64,000 nucleotides of DNA from Paraflavitalea devenefica (GTDB taxonomy: Bacteria > Bacteroidota > Bacteroidia > Chitinophagales > Chitinophagaceae). Position numbers and translations under genes: made by a program. The notes beneath the pieces were generated by a model, which saw nothing but the letters and a program-made list of their open reading frames with translations, was not told where the DNA came from and searched no databases. Shown one piece after another: positions 34,409 to 44,041 of the stretch. Location of the stretch: NCBI RefSeq assembly GCF_011759375.1, contig NZ_JAARML010000002.1:1860001-1924000 (forward strand). The letters run 5' to 3'. Numbering within the stretch: position 1 is the first letter of the stretch; each line of letters starts with the position of its first letter.

Positions 34409-35746
34409 ATGAAAAAGATATTGCCTTTTTATAAAGTAGCATGCCTGTTGGCCATTACCAATAGTATGATTGGTTGTTGTAAAAAAAATGACGCTGTATT
34501 TGACAAGCCCACCGCTGTTTTGTATAAAATACGTCCCACACACGGTCAGTATGATACAGAAGTAACTATTTATGGTAATTATTTCAACACACTTACCGGT
34601 GCGGATATAAAGTTCAACGGCATGGAGGCAAGCATTACCGGCGTCACCGATTCTACTGTTACGGTGAAAGTACCCAAAGGCGCCGGCTCCGGCAATGTAA
34701 CATTGACGGCCAATGGCATCACCCTTACGGGACCTGTATTTGAATATGATTATAAAGTAACCGTCAGCAATGTGGCCGGTCCAGCCAATGGACGGGGCGG
34801 GTATGTGAATGGCAGCGGAGCGGTTGTGCGTTTCAATGGCCTGTATGGACTGGCCATTGATAGCAATGATAACGTATACGTGAGCGAATCACGGAACCAT
34901 TGTATCCGGAAAATGGATGTACAGGGCAATGTAACCTTGTTTGCGGGTATACCCCAAAGCCTGGGCTATAAGGATGCAGCAGATGGTAAGCAGGCCCGGT
35001 TTAATGCACCGCAGGGATTGTGTGTTGACAGGAACAATGATCTTTTCCTGGTTGACCCGGGCAATTACAGGGTACGAAAGATTACGCCTGATGGAGCGGT
35101 AACCACCATTGCCGGTAATGGCCTGGGCGGATGGACTGATCATGTGGATGCTTTACATGCTGAGTTTCATCCTGGTCCTTATTGTACTACCGACACCGGC
35201 GGGAATGTGTATGTTTCCAATAATAATTGTTCCATCCGTAAAATTGTTCCCGGTGGCGGGGTAAGCACGCTCGTTGGAGCGGCTAATGAAATTGGTTTCC
35301 GGGATGCGTACGGGGGCGAAGCCCGCTTTTCTATTCCTTTGGGAATAGCCTGTAATAATGCCGGAGAGCTATTGGTGGTAGATAGCCGGAATTCCCGGAT
35401 CAGGAAAGTAAACAGCTCGTTTGCTGTATCTACCTTTTCAGGAACCGGGTTGGAGCTCTCGGCCGATGCCACCCGGCCATTGTTGGCCAGTTTTGCAATT
35501 TCCGGACCTGTTACATTCGACAAGAAGGGCAATTTGCTGATAGGAGAAACCTATACCGGGCATCTGCGTATGATAACGCCGGCAGGCCGGGTGGTTACGC
35601 TTACCAAAGGAGGCGCCAATGGGGTAACAGATGGCAACGGAAGTGTTGCCCGTTTTGGAAATATTGTCAGTATTGGCGTGAACAGCAAAAATGAAGTATT
35701 TATTGCCGATGCGTTTAACTGCATTCGCAAGGTAATTATTGAATAG
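34409..35746 (+). CDS. IPT/TIG and NHL-repeat lipoprotein (copy 2)
   Basis: The 445-residue paralogue of the preceding gene has the same order: lipoprotein signal (SMIGC), IPT/TIG domain (YKIRPTHGQYDTEVTIYGNYF) and an NHL propeller with repeats such as VSESRNHCIRKM and VDPGNYRVRKI. The two differ at most positions outside motif cores, so the duplication is old compared with the other tandem pairs in the window. They probably form one operon ended by the terminator at 35788. Confidence 0.88.
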   Translation: MKKILPFYKVACLLAITNSMIGCCKKNDAVFDKPTAVLYKIRPTHGQYDTEVTIYGNYFNTLTGADIKFNGMEASITGVTDSTVTVKVPKGAGSGNVTLTANGITLTGPVFEYDYKVTVSNVAGPANGRGGYVNGSGAVVRFNGLYGLAIDSNDNVYVSESRNHCIRKMDVQGNVTLFAGIPQSLGYKDAADGKQARFNAPQGLCVDRNNDLFLVDPGNYRVRKITPDGAVTTIAGNGLGGWTDHVDALHAEFHPGPYCTTDTGGNVYVSNNNCSIRKIVPGGGVSTLVGAANEIGFRDAYGGEARFSIPLGIACNNAGELLVVDSRNSRIRKVNSSFAVSTFSGTGLELSADATRPLLASFAISGPVTFDKKGNLLIGETYTGHLRMITPAGRVVTLTKGGANGVTDGNGSVARFGNIVSIGVNSKNEVFIADAFNCIRKVIIE

Positions 35747-35787
35747 GCTGAACAACGATTTATTGGTTTTCTAGTTTTAGGTGGGTG

Positions 35788-35819
35788 AAGCCCTTCGCAG
35801 CAGCGGGGGGCTTTCTTGT
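35788..35819 (+). terminator. Rho-independent terminator after the NHL lipoprotein pair
   Basis: AAGCCCTTCGC pairs with GCGGGGGGCTT (11 bp, two G-T pairs) around AGCA, followed by TTCTTGTT. It resembles the dnaK terminator and is likewise preceded by ACGATTTATTGG (35755-35766). Confidence 0.8.
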
Positions 35820-35903
35820 TACTCCCAGGTTCGCAAGATTCAGGTTGGAAATCAGAATAATTATCTGAATAGTGTGTAGTGTTTAGAATAAAATTCTGAT
35901 AAG

Positions 35904-35937
35904 TTTGTTTAAAACAGAAAAAAAGTCGGTATCTTTA
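35904..35937 (+). promoter_or_regulatory. Bacteroidota promoter (-33 TTTG, -7 TATCTTTA)
   Basis: TTTG (35904-35907) and TATCTTTA (35930-35937) are 22 bases apart and lie 20 bases before the ATG of the HGSNAT-like gene. This is one of the few places here where both consensus halves are visible. Confidence 0.5.
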
Positions 35938-35957
35938 AAGCGCAAAAGCATCTTATT

Positions 35958-37181
35958 ATGGAAAGTATAGCCATTCCGGCGGCTGCCCCTCAAAGGGTGG
36001 CCGCCACTATCCGCATTGAATCCATTGACCTGTTGCGGGGTTTCATTATGATTATTATGGCATTGGACCATGTACGTGATTATTTCCATGCCGACGCATT
36101 GGTATATGATCCGGTGGACCTCACAAGAACCAATGCATTTCTCTTTTTTACACGCTGGATTACCCACTATTGTGCGCCCCTGTTCATGTTCCTGTCGGGT
36201 ATTTCTGCTTTTCTGAGCGGAGGACGGAAAACCAAGAAGGAACTATCGCTCTTCCTGTTGAAGAGAGGCGTGTGGCTGATACTGCTGGAACTTACAGTAG
36301 TGCACTGGGCCTGGTATTTTAATTTCCTGGGGCATGGTATGGACCTTACCGTGATATGGGCCCTGGGCATCAGCATGGTTTTCCTGGCAGCGCTGATCCA
36401 TTTGCCGCTATGGGCTATTTTTTCCATCAGCGTATTGATGGTAGCAGGACATAACCTGCTGGATGGCGTTCATGCGCCCGGCAATACCCTGCAGGGCTTC
36501 GGCTGGGCGCTGTTGCACGAACAGCGGCCCTTTACCTATAATGGATTCCTGGTGCTGGTAGGGTATCCCATTATACCCTGGGTAGGGGTGATGGCGCTGG
36601 GTTATTGTATGGGCAGCATCTATACTAAAAACTATCCTGCTGAAAAGCGCAGGAAGCTGTTGATGACGCTGGGTTTCACACTGGTGGCGTTGTTTATCAT
36701 TGTCCGCGCTATTAATGTATATGGCGATGGGCGCCCCTGGAGCCCACAATCTTCTTCACTGTTTACGGTATTGTCATTTTTGAATACCGTGAAGTATCCT
36801 CCTTCTTTGCTTTACCTGCTGATGACGATCGGGCCTGCCCTCCTGTTCCTGGCGTGGATGGAAAGAACGCCCGGCTGGCTGGGACAAAAGGTGGCCGTTT
36901 TTGGAAGGGTACCGCTGTTCTATTATATACTGCATCTTTACCTGCTGCATTTACTGGCCATGTTTGCCACGGTCTTCAGCGGCCATCAATGGAGCGATAT
37001 GGTATTGGATTATGCCCTGTGGACCGGGCGCTCTTCCGCCCAACTGGAAGGGTATGGATTTTCGCTGGGCATTACCTACCTGGTATGGATAGGGGTGGTG
37101 ATACTGCTGTACCCGCTTTGCAAGTGGTACGACCAGTACAAGCGGACACATAAAGACCAATGGTGGCTGAGTTACCTGTGA
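35958..37181 (+). CDS. Heparan-alpha-glucosaminide N-acetyltransferase-like (DUF1624) membrane protein
   Basis: The 407-residue polytopic protein shows the family start RIESIDLLRGFIMIIMALDHVRDYF, with the conserved D-H in helix 1, then about ten TM helices; FLSGISAFLSGG follows helix 2. The family resembles the catalytic region of lysosomal HGSNAT and other multi-helix acyltransferases that move acyl groups across a membrane. The bacterial substrate is unknown. It has its own promoter and ends 164 bases before the ABC permease pair. Confidence 0.85.
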   Translation: MESIAIPAAAPQRVAATIRIESIDLLRGFIMIIMALDHVRDYFHADALVYDPVDLTRTNAFLFFTRWITHYCAPLFMFLSGISAFLSGGRKTKKELSLFLLKRGVWLILLELTVVHWAWYFNFLGHGMDLTVIWALGISMVFLAALIHLPLWAIFSISVLMVAGHNLLDGVHAPGNTLQGFGWALLHEQRPFTYNGFLVLVGYPIIPWVGVMALGYCMGSIYTKNYPAEKRRKLLMTLGFTLVALFIIVRAINVYGDGRPWSPQSSSLFTVLSFLNTVKYPPSLLYLLMTIGPALLFLAWMERTPGWLGQKVAVFGRVPLFYYILHLYLLHLLAMFATVFSGHQWSDMVLDYALWTGRSSAQLEGYGFSLGITYLVWIGVVILLYPLCKWYDQYKRTHKDQWWLSYL

Positions 37182-37345
37182 TCCGGGCAGCGTACACTGA
37201 CCGGATGGTTACACCTGTTGTATCGAAACCGGACAGTGGGGCGGTTGGTTTGTTTGTATAAGTGATTGATTGTAAGGATGGTGCTGATGGGCATTTTCCT
37301 TGTAGAGAATATGACAATATATTTCCTTGCCATAATCTCATAACC

Positions 37346-39778
37346 ATGCTAACACATTATCTCCGGATTGCTTTCCGCAATATGGCCAAACAAAAAATGT
37401 ATACCGCCATTAAGGTAGGCGGTTTTGCCATTGGCATTGCAGCCTGTATACTGATCGCTTTGCTGATACGGGATGAAATGAGCTATGATACACAGTATAA
37501 GAATGCAGCCAATATTTACCGGCTGGTAGGTGGCTATATAAATAATGGAAAGGAAGAGAAAGGGGTGAGCCTTCCCGCGCCTATGGCTACTGCTATGAAA
37601 GCCAATTTTCCGGAAGTGGAAAAAGCCGGCCGCCTGATGCCCAGTAACCTGTTTTATGGCGCTGGTAGTAACCAACTGCGCCGGGATGATGAACAGCAGA
37701 ATACCTATGAGGAAGGCTTTGTATATGCCGACCAGGAGTTGATAGATATCCTGCAATTGCCGATGGTATATGGCGACCGGGCCAAGGCGCTTGCGGAGCC
37801 CAATACGATCGTGATCACCCGGCGGAAAGCGGAAAAGTATTTCCCGGGGCAGGATCCTGTAGGCCGGCTGCTATTCCTGAACAATGACACTAAAACACCT
37901 TATAAAATCGGCGGTGTCATGGAAGACTGGCCATCAACATCCCACCTGCAGTATGATTTCCTGCTCACCCTTACAGGTAAATCATTGTGGGATGGTGAGC
38001 AAACCTGGTGGCTGGCGAATAATTATGGGGTGTACCTGCAACTAAAACCTGGTACCGATATAAAGCAGTTTGAAAAGAAGTCCAGTGCCACTATTATCGG
38101 AAAATACTACCTGCCCGCTTTTAAAGCAGTCGGCCAGGCAAATGCAGCGGAGGAGGCTAATAAGTCCCGGCTATATGTACAGCCACTAAAAGATATTCAT
38201 TTGAAGTCTTATGAAATGGGCGACTGGGAGACCCGTGGCGATATCCGTTTTGTATGGCTGTTTGCGGCCATTGCCTGTTTTATTTTGGTTATAGCTTGTA
38301 TCAATTTCCTGAACCTCTCTACGGCCAGGAGCGCCAACCGGGCCAAAGAGGTAGGGTTGCGGAAAGTGATCGGTTCACAGCGTAGCAACCTGATTAAACA
38401 ATTCCTTACAGAGTCTATCTTGTATAGTTTCTTTGCTTTTATACTGGGCCTTTTACTAGCTTGGGCCAGTTTACCTTATTTCAATAAAATAGCCGGCAAG
38501 TCACTGAGCATGCCCATTGGTGAGTGGTGGATGTTGCCCCTGATCATTGCGGGCGCTTTATTCATCGGCCTGCTGGCTGGTTTATATCCTTCCTTTTACT
38601 TATCCGCTTTTAAACCCATCCAGGTATTAAAAGGACAGTTGAGCCGGGGCAGTAAGAATGCCGGTCTCCGCAGTACACTGGTGGTATTCCAGTTTACCAC
38701 TTCCATCATTCTGTTGATCGGCACGGTGGTTATTTACCGGCAAATGCAGTATATACTCCATGCCAAAACAGGTTTCGATAAAGACCAGGTGGTCATGATC
38801 CAGGGTACCGGTACCCTGGGCAGGCAAACGGCCACCTTAAAAAATGAACTGCTGAAGTTGCCCCAGGTGCAACAGGTGTCTGTGAGTGGTTACCTGCCTG
38901 TTGCAGGTACCAAGCGGGATGGCAATCCCTTCTGGAAGGAAGGTAGGGCAGGGCAGGAAGCCTTTGTGTCGGGGCAAAAATGGTATGTGGATGATAGTTA
39001 TATTTCCACTTTCGGTATGAAGCTGGTAGCTGGCAGAAATTTTTCACCTGTCATGCCCACCGATACGCAGGCCGCGATTATTAACCAGGCGATGGCCGAT
39101 AAGATCGGTTATAAGGACCCCATCGGGAAAAAGATTACCAATGGATGGCAGACCTTTACCGTTATAGGCATGGTGGAAAATTTCAACTATGAATCCATGA
39201 AGCAGCGGGTAGAGCCCATTTGCCTGGCATTGGGCCATAGTAATGATATCGTTTCTGTTAAGATAAAGAGCGGGGAGGTGAAGCAAACCCTGGCGGCTAT
39301 TACCGGCGTTTGGAAAGGCTTTGCACCCAATCAGGCCATCCGGTACACATTCCTGGACGAGCGTTTTGCCGCCATGTATGCCGATGTGGAGCGTACCGGG
39401 ATCATCTTCACCTGCTTTGCCGCGCTGGCCATTATTGTAGCTTGTCTGGGTTTGTTTGCACTGGCCGCCTTTATGGCCGAGCAGCGCAGTAAGGAGATCA
39501 GCATCCGCAAGGTATTGGGCGCTTCTATACCGGGATTATTCCTGCTGCTGACCAATAATTTCTTACGGCTTATTTTAATATCCCTGCTTATTGCAGCGCC
39601 TGCAGGTTGGTACCTGATGCAAAAATGGCTGCAGGATTACGAATACCGTATTGCTATTACCTGGGATATTTTTGCTATCTCCGGTATAGTGGTATTTTTA
39701 ATTGCACTGACCACCATTTGTTACCAGGCAGTGAAAGCAGCATTGGCCAACCCGGTAGAAAGCCTGCGGGCAGCGTAA
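37346..39778 (+). CDS. MacB/FtsX-type ABC transporter permease (copy 1)
   Basis: The 810-residue product starts at ATG 37346 (MLTHYLRIAFRNMAKQKMYT); the open frame upstream has no coding character. It has an N-terminal TM helix (about 20-42), a MacB periplasmic core domain, three TM helices around an FtsX domain (CFILVIACINFLNLSTARSANRAKEVGLRKVIGSQR), a second periplasmic domain and a last FtsX block with EISIRKVLGAS. No ATPase gene is adjacent, as is usual for this Bacteroidota group. Such proteins work as mechanotransmission or export subunits; the substrate is unknown. The next gene is a close paralogue of identical length. Confidence 0.92.
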   Translation: MLTHYLRIAFRNMAKQKMYTAIKVGGFAIGIAACILIALLIRDEMSYDTQYKNAANIYRLVGGYINNGKEEKGVSLPAPMATAMKANFPEVEKAGRLMPSNLFYGAGSNQLRRDDEQQNTYEEGFVYADQELIDILQLPMVYGDRAKALAEPNTIVITRRKAEKYFPGQDPVGRLLFLNNDTKTPYKIGGVMEDWPSTSHLQYDFLLTLTGKSLWDGEQTWWLANNYGVYLQLKPGTDIKQFEKKSSATIIGKYYLPAFKAVGQANAAEEANKSRLYVQPLKDIHLKSYEMGDWETRGDIRFVWLFAAIACFILVIACINFLNLSTARSANRAKEVGLRKVIGSQRSNLIKQFLTESILYSFFAFILGLLLAWASLPYFNKIAGKSLSMPIGEWWMLPLIIAGALFIGLLAGLYPSFYLSAFKPIQVLKGQLSRGSKNAGLRSTLVVFQFTTSIILLIGTVVIYRQMQYILHAKTGFDKDQVVMIQGTGTLGRQTATLKNELLKLPQVQQVSVSGYLPVAGTKRDGNPFWKEGRAGQEAFVSGQKWYVDDSYISTFGMKLVAGRNFSPVMPTDTQAAIINQAMADKIGYKDPIGKKITNGWQTFTVIGMVENFNYESMKQRVEPICLALGHSNDIVSVKIKSGEVKQTLAAITGVWKGFAPNQAIRYTFLDERFAAMYADVERTGIIFTCFAALAIIVACLGLFALAAFMAEQRSKEISIRKVLGASIPGLFLLLTNNFLRLILISLLIAAPAGWYLMQKWLQDYEYRIAITWDIFAISGIVVFLIALTTICYQAVKAALANPVESLRAA

Positions 39779-39833
39779 GGCCTGCAACATTTTTAAGCAG
39801 GCCCTGACTTTCATTTTAAAACGCAAAAAAATT

Positions 39834-42266
39834 ATGCTTACACACTATTTCCGCATTGCTTTCCGCAATATGTCCAGGCAAAAGATGTATGCTGCTGTCA
39901 AGATCGGTGGCTTTGCCATTGGTATAGCAGCCTGCCTGCTCATTGGTCTGTTGATAAGAAATGAGCTGAGTTATGATACGCAGTACAAAAATGCCCCTGA
40001 TATTTATCGCCTCATTGGCGTATATAAAGAAAATGGCAAGGAGGAAAAAGGCGTAAGCTGGCCGGCGCCCATGGCCAAAGCGATGAAGGCTGATTTCCCG
40101 GAAGTAGAAAGAGCAGGCCGCCTGATGCCGGCCAAGCTGTTTTATGGCGCCGGCAGCAACCAGTTGCGGAAAGAGGATGAACCCAATAATACGTATGAGG
40201 AGGGGTTCACGTATGCCGACCAGGAAATGCTCGATATGCTGCAACTGCCAATGGTATATGGTGATCGGGCAAAAGCGTTGGCCGAACCGTTTACCATGGT
40301 GATCACGAAACGGAAAGCAGATAAGTATTTTCCCGGCGAGAACCCTGTGGGCAAGCTGATGTTCCTCAACAACGATACAAAGTACCCTTATAAAATTGGT
40401 GGCGTTATTGAAGACTGGCCCTCTACCGCTCATCTGCATTATGACTTCCTGCTCACCCTTACCGGTAAATCCTTATGGGATGGTGAACAAGGCACCTGGA
40501 TGGCCCAAAATTATAGCACTTATGTGCAACTGAAGCCTGGCACGGATATAAAAGCGTTTGAGCAAAAAGTCATCAGCCATGTTCTCAATAAGTATTACCT
40601 GCCTGCTATGAAAGCTGCCGGCGATGTAGATGCTGCAGACGTGGTGAGTAAAGCCGGTTTACTGGCCCAGCCTTTGAAGGATATTCATTTGAGGTCTTAC
40701 GATATCTGGGATTGGGAACCTCGTGGCGATATCCGTTTTGTGTGGTTGTTTGCCGCCATTGCCTGTTTTATCCTGATCATAGCTTGTATTAACTTCCTGA
40801 ACCTTTCTACTGCCAGGAGCGCTAACCGGGCCAAAGAAGTAGGATTGCGTAAGGTGATCGGCTCGCAACGCAGTAGTCTTATTAAACAATTCCTCACAGA
40901 ATCTATCCTGTATAGTTTCTTTGCTTTTATACTGGGTCTTGTACTGGCATGGGCCAGTTTACCTTATTTCAATACAATAGCCGGCAAGTCACTGAGCATG
41001 CCCATTGGTGAGTGGTGGATGCTGCCCCTGATTATTACGGGCGCTTTGTTTATTGGCCTGCTGGCTGGTTTATACCCTTCCTTTTACTTGTCGGCTTTTA
41101 AGCCCATCCAGGTATTGAAGGGGCAATTGAGCCGGGGCAGTAAAAATGCGGGCCTGCGCAGCACGCTCGTGGTATTTCAATTCACCACTTCTATTATCCT
41201 GCTCATTGGTACGGTGGTTATCTACCGGCAGATGCAATATATCCTGCATGCCAGGATTGGCTTTGACAAAGAGCAGATCGTCATGATCCAGGGGACTAAT
41301 ACCCTGAAGCGCCAAACAGTTGCATTGAAGGAGGAATTGTTGAAACTGCCGCAGGTGCAGCATGTATCTGTAAGTGGTTACCTGCCTGTGGCAGATTCTA
41401 AAAGAGACGGCAATACATTCTGGAAAGAAGGAAGGAGAAAGGAGGATCCTGGTGTGGGCGGACAGAAATGGTATGTGGATGACAGTTATATTCCCACTTT
41501 CGGTATGAAGATCGTTGCCGGCAGGAATTTCTCACCCCTGATGCCTACCGATTCTCAGGCCCTGGTCATTAACCAGGCTATGGCCAGCAAGCTGGGGTTG
41601 AAGGACCCGATCGGAGAAAAGATCACCAACGGCTGGGAGCATTTTACAGTGATAGGAGTGGTAGAAAACTTCAATTTCGAGTCCATGAAGCAGCAGGTAG
41701 AGCCGCTGTGCATGACGCTGGGGCGCTCCGGGGATGTTGTTTCCGTTAAGATCAAGGGAGGGAATATTCAACAAACGCTGGCCACTATTACCGGTATCTG
41801 GAAAGGTTTTGCCCCCAATCAACCCATCCGGTATACCTTCCTCGATGAGCGTTTTGCCGCCATGTATGCCGATGTAGAGCGTACCGGTATTATCTTCACC
41901 TGCTTCGCTGTATTGGCGATCATTGTGGCCTGCCTGGGCCTGTTTGCACTGGCGGCCTTCATGGCCGAGCAGCGCAGCAAGGAAATGAGCATCCGCAAAG
42001 TGCTGGGCGCTTCTGTAGCAGGGTTGTTTATGCTGCTGGTCAGGAATTTCCTGAAGCTCATTCTTATTTCTATGATCATAGCGGCACCGGCCGGGTGGTT
42101 GTTGATGCAAAAATGGCTGCAGGATTATGCATACCGCATATCCATAACCTGGGATGTATTCCTGATAGCAGGAGTAGCCATATTGGCCATTGCATTGGCT
42201 ACCATCTGCTACCAGGCCATTAAAGCGGCCATTGCCAATCCCATTAAGAGTTTACGTAGCGAATAA
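39834..42266 (+). CDS. MacB/FtsX-type ABC transporter permease (copy 2)
   Basis: This is a tandem paralogue of copy 1, also 810 residues, with all domains collinear (MLTHYFRIAFRNMSRQKMYA; NFLNLSTARSANRAKEVGLRKVIGSQR; EMSIRKVLGAS). The spacer between the two is 55 bases, so they are probably co-transcribed and might form a heterodimer. Nucleotide identity is uneven: by eye about 78% near the 5' ends, but 71 of 72 bases in the tract 40950-41021 compared with 38462-38533. Confidence 0.92.
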   Translation: MLTHYFRIAFRNMSRQKMYAAVKIGGFAIGIAACLLIGLLIRNELSYDTQYKNAPDIYRLIGVYKENGKEEKGVSWPAPMAKAMKADFPEVERAGRLMPAKLFYGAGSNQLRKEDEPNNTYEEGFTYADQEMLDMLQLPMVYGDRAKALAEPFTMVITKRKADKYFPGENPVGKLMFLNNDTKYPYKIGGVIEDWPSTAHLHYDFLLTLTGKSLWDGEQGTWMAQNYSTYVQLKPGTDIKAFEQKVISHVLNKYYLPAMKAAGDVDAADVVSKAGLLAQPLKDIHLRSYDIWDWEPRGDIRFVWLFAAIACFILIIACINFLNLSTARSANRAKEVGLRKVIGSQRSSLIKQFLTESILYSFFAFILGLVLAWASLPYFNTIAGKSLSMPIGEWWMLPLIITGALFIGLLAGLYPSFYLSAFKPIQVLKGQLSRGSKNAGLRSTLVVFQFTTSIILLIGTVVIYRQMQYILHARIGFDKEQIVMIQGTNTLKRQTVALKEELLKLPQVQHVSVSGYLPVADSKRDGNTFWKEGRRKEDPGVGGQKWYVDDSYIPTFGMKIVAGRNFSPLMPTDSQALVINQAMASKLGLKDPIGEKITNGWEHFTVIGVVENFNFESMKQQVEPLCMTLGRSGDVVSVKIKGGNIQQTLATITGIWKGFAPNQPIRYTFLDERFAAMYADVERTGIIFTCFAVLAIIVACLGLFALAAFMAEQRSKEMSIRKVLGASVAGLFMLLVRNFLKLILISMIIAAPAGWLLMQKWLQDYAYRISITWDVFLIAGVAILAIALATICYQAIKAAIANPIKSLRSE

Positions 42267-42391
42267 AAGCATTGCTCTGTTGTCTGCCTCTTCCCGCCCC
42301 GGCGGGAGGAGGCGTTTTTATGTGCCACCAATATAAAAGAGTTATAAACTTCCTCGGGGAATTCGTACCTTATGAGCACAAACGGATTGTC

Positions 42392-43039
42392 ATGAAAAAT
42401 ATTCTCTGGTGCCTGTTGTTACTGGCGCAGCAGGGATTGACCCAGGACCTTGCCACTGATATTAAAGAAGAACATATTGCCAATGCCTCCGGAAGCCCCT
42501 ACCTGTTTAAGGATTGGATGGATGGTGTAGTGGTTTTTAAAAGCGGCCGGGTAATGAAGCAATTCAAGCTCCGGTTCGATTGCGCCCGTAACCGGTTGAT
42601 GCTTCAATTTGAGGGCAATGCTTTTGCCGCAGAAAGCCAGGTAAAGGAGTTTGTGTTGTATACCCAAAGCCGGAAGGAGAAGGATTCCATGATATTCCGG
42701 AAAGGCTTTCCGCCTGTTGATAAATGTGGCCCCGATACTTATTACCAGGTATTGCTGGGTGGTAAAACTGTTTTGCTTCGCCTGTTTACCAAAGTGGTGG
42801 TGGAAGAAAAGCAACTGGTGAATACAGGCAGTCACAGGCGGCTGGAAGATGAAGAATATTATTACCTGCTGCAGGATGGGGCGATGATCAACCTCCCAAG
42901 AAACAAAGACGACCTGGTGAGTAAGCTGCCGGTACAGGCCGATGGGCTCAAACAGTTCGTGGCGCAGCAAAGCCTCCGGATGGACAAGCCGGAAGACTTC
43001 ATTAAGATCATCAGTAAATACAACGAGCTACTGCAGTAA
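42392..43039 (+). CDS. Secreted protein of unknown function
   Basis: The product is 215 residues from ATG 42392, with a signal peptide (MKNILWCLLLLAQQGLTQ). The mature part is beta-rich with the pattern YLFKDWMDGVVVFKSGRV...FKLRFDCARNRLMLQFEG, seen in Bacteroidota proteins of unknown function. It starts 126 bases after copy 2 of the permease; the open frame further upstream has no signal. I do not recognise a function. Confidence 0.7.
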   Translation: MKNILWCLLLLAQQGLTQDLATDIKEEHIANASGSPYLFKDWMDGVVVFKSGRVMKQFKLRFDCARNRLMLQFEGNAFAAESQVKEFVLYTQSRKEKDSMIFRKGFPPVDKCGPDTYYQVLLGGKTVLLRLFTKVVVEEKQLVNTGSHRRLEDEEYYYLLQDGAMINLPRNKDDLVSKLPVQADGLKQFVAQQSLRMDKPEDFIKIISKYNELLQ

Positions 43040-43371
43040 TAAAATTGAAAAGGCTGCCCGCTCATATTGCTACAGCCGGCAGCATTTCCAAAAAGATCGC
43101 GGGCACATCATGCCCCCCGATACCTGATCGTTCCTTTGGCTAAAGACGGCCAAAGGCGCTTTTTACGGATAAAACGGGTTGCAGAGATAAAAAGGAGGAG
43201 GGTATGGATAAAAACTGCATAAATGACGGCGTAGAGGAGTAAAGGGTTGCATAGGGAAGGCGGCGACGTTTGCAACAAACTGTATGGGACAAACAAACGG
43301 CAGTGAAGGGTATAATCAGGTTTCCATCCCGCGTGCGGTAAATATATATGCAAAAATTAAACCAAATTCTG
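43040..43371. other. 332-base intergenic region
   Basis: The two neighbouring genes converge on this stretch. I see no strong terminator, tRNA or repeat. A GGAGGAGGG precedes a 12-codon ORF at 43204, and an 81-codon minus-strand ORF (43108-43353) is Leu/Arg-rich without features of a real protein; neither is convincing. Confidence 0.45.
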
Positions 43372-43965
43372 TTATAACGGCTTTATGCGGATGTTCTTCC
43401 AGCGAACTTTAATCCCGCCGCCATCATGGATCTGGAGGGCAATGAAGCCATTGGCAGCCGTAATTTTATCGTCTTTCAGGGTGATCATCTGGTGGCCATT
43501 GAGCCAGGTAGTGACTTCTCCGCCCACCACTTTTATCTTCAGTTCGTTCCATTCGCCCTGCTTTAACCATTGTTCATCTTCGGGGTTGGGTTGTATCAAC
43601 CAGCCCCGGCCGTAAGATTCATAGACGCCGCCGGTATGCTTGTTGAGCGGGGCCACTTCTACCTGCCAGCCACTGATCTTTACCCCCTCAATGGAGGAGC
43701 GGAAGAAAACGCCGCTGTTGCCATTGGCCTCCTGCTTAAATTGCAGGGTAAGCTCAAAGTCCTTATAAGTTTTATCAGTAGATAGGTAACCGTATTGTTT
43801 GTCGGGACCACTTTCGCACACCAGTTCCCCCTTCTCTACATACCATTTTTCTGTACCGTGAATGGTCCAGCCGCTCAGGTCTTTACCATTGAACAGGCGT
43901 TGCGCTTTTTGGGCAGTGGCGATAACAGGGAGGGCAAAAAGGAAGAGGAATAACAATGTTTTCAC
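43372..43965 (-). CDS. DUF1080 / 3-keto-disaccharide hydrolase-domain secreted protein
   Basis: The 197-residue product has a signal peptide (ending near VIATAQ) and the concanavalin-like DUF1080 fold: LFNGKDLSGWTIHGTEKWYVEKGELVCE, FELTLQFKQEANGNSGVFFRS, IQPNPEDEQWLKQGEWNEL-like and ALQIHDGGGIKVRWKNIRIKPL. Members of this family include 3-keto-glycoside hydrolases; many are periplasmic and act on plant or modified disaccharides. No oxidoreductase partner is next to it. It is read divergently from the Rieske gene, 76 bases apart. Confidence 0.88.
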   Translation of the reverse strand: MKTLLFLFLFALPVIATAQKAQRLFNGKDLSGWTIHGTEKWYVEKGELVCESGPDKQYGYLSTDKTYKDFELTLQFKQEANGNSGVFFRSSIEGVKISGWQVEVAPLNKHTGGVYESYGRGWLIQPNPEDEQWLKQGEWNELKIKVVGGEVTTWLNGHQMITLKDDKITAANGFIALQIHDGGGIKVRWKNIRIKPL

Positions 43966-44041
43966 CGTATGACAGATTTATAGGAGGAAGGTAAGCTATT
44001 TACTCAACTCTTTCTTAACTTACCTCTACAACCAATTCAGC

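Noticed and set aside
37346..42266. Composite transposon or IS explaining the duplicated permeases
   Set aside because: No transposase, terminal inverted repeats or target-site duplications were seen; tandem duplication with conversion is simpler.
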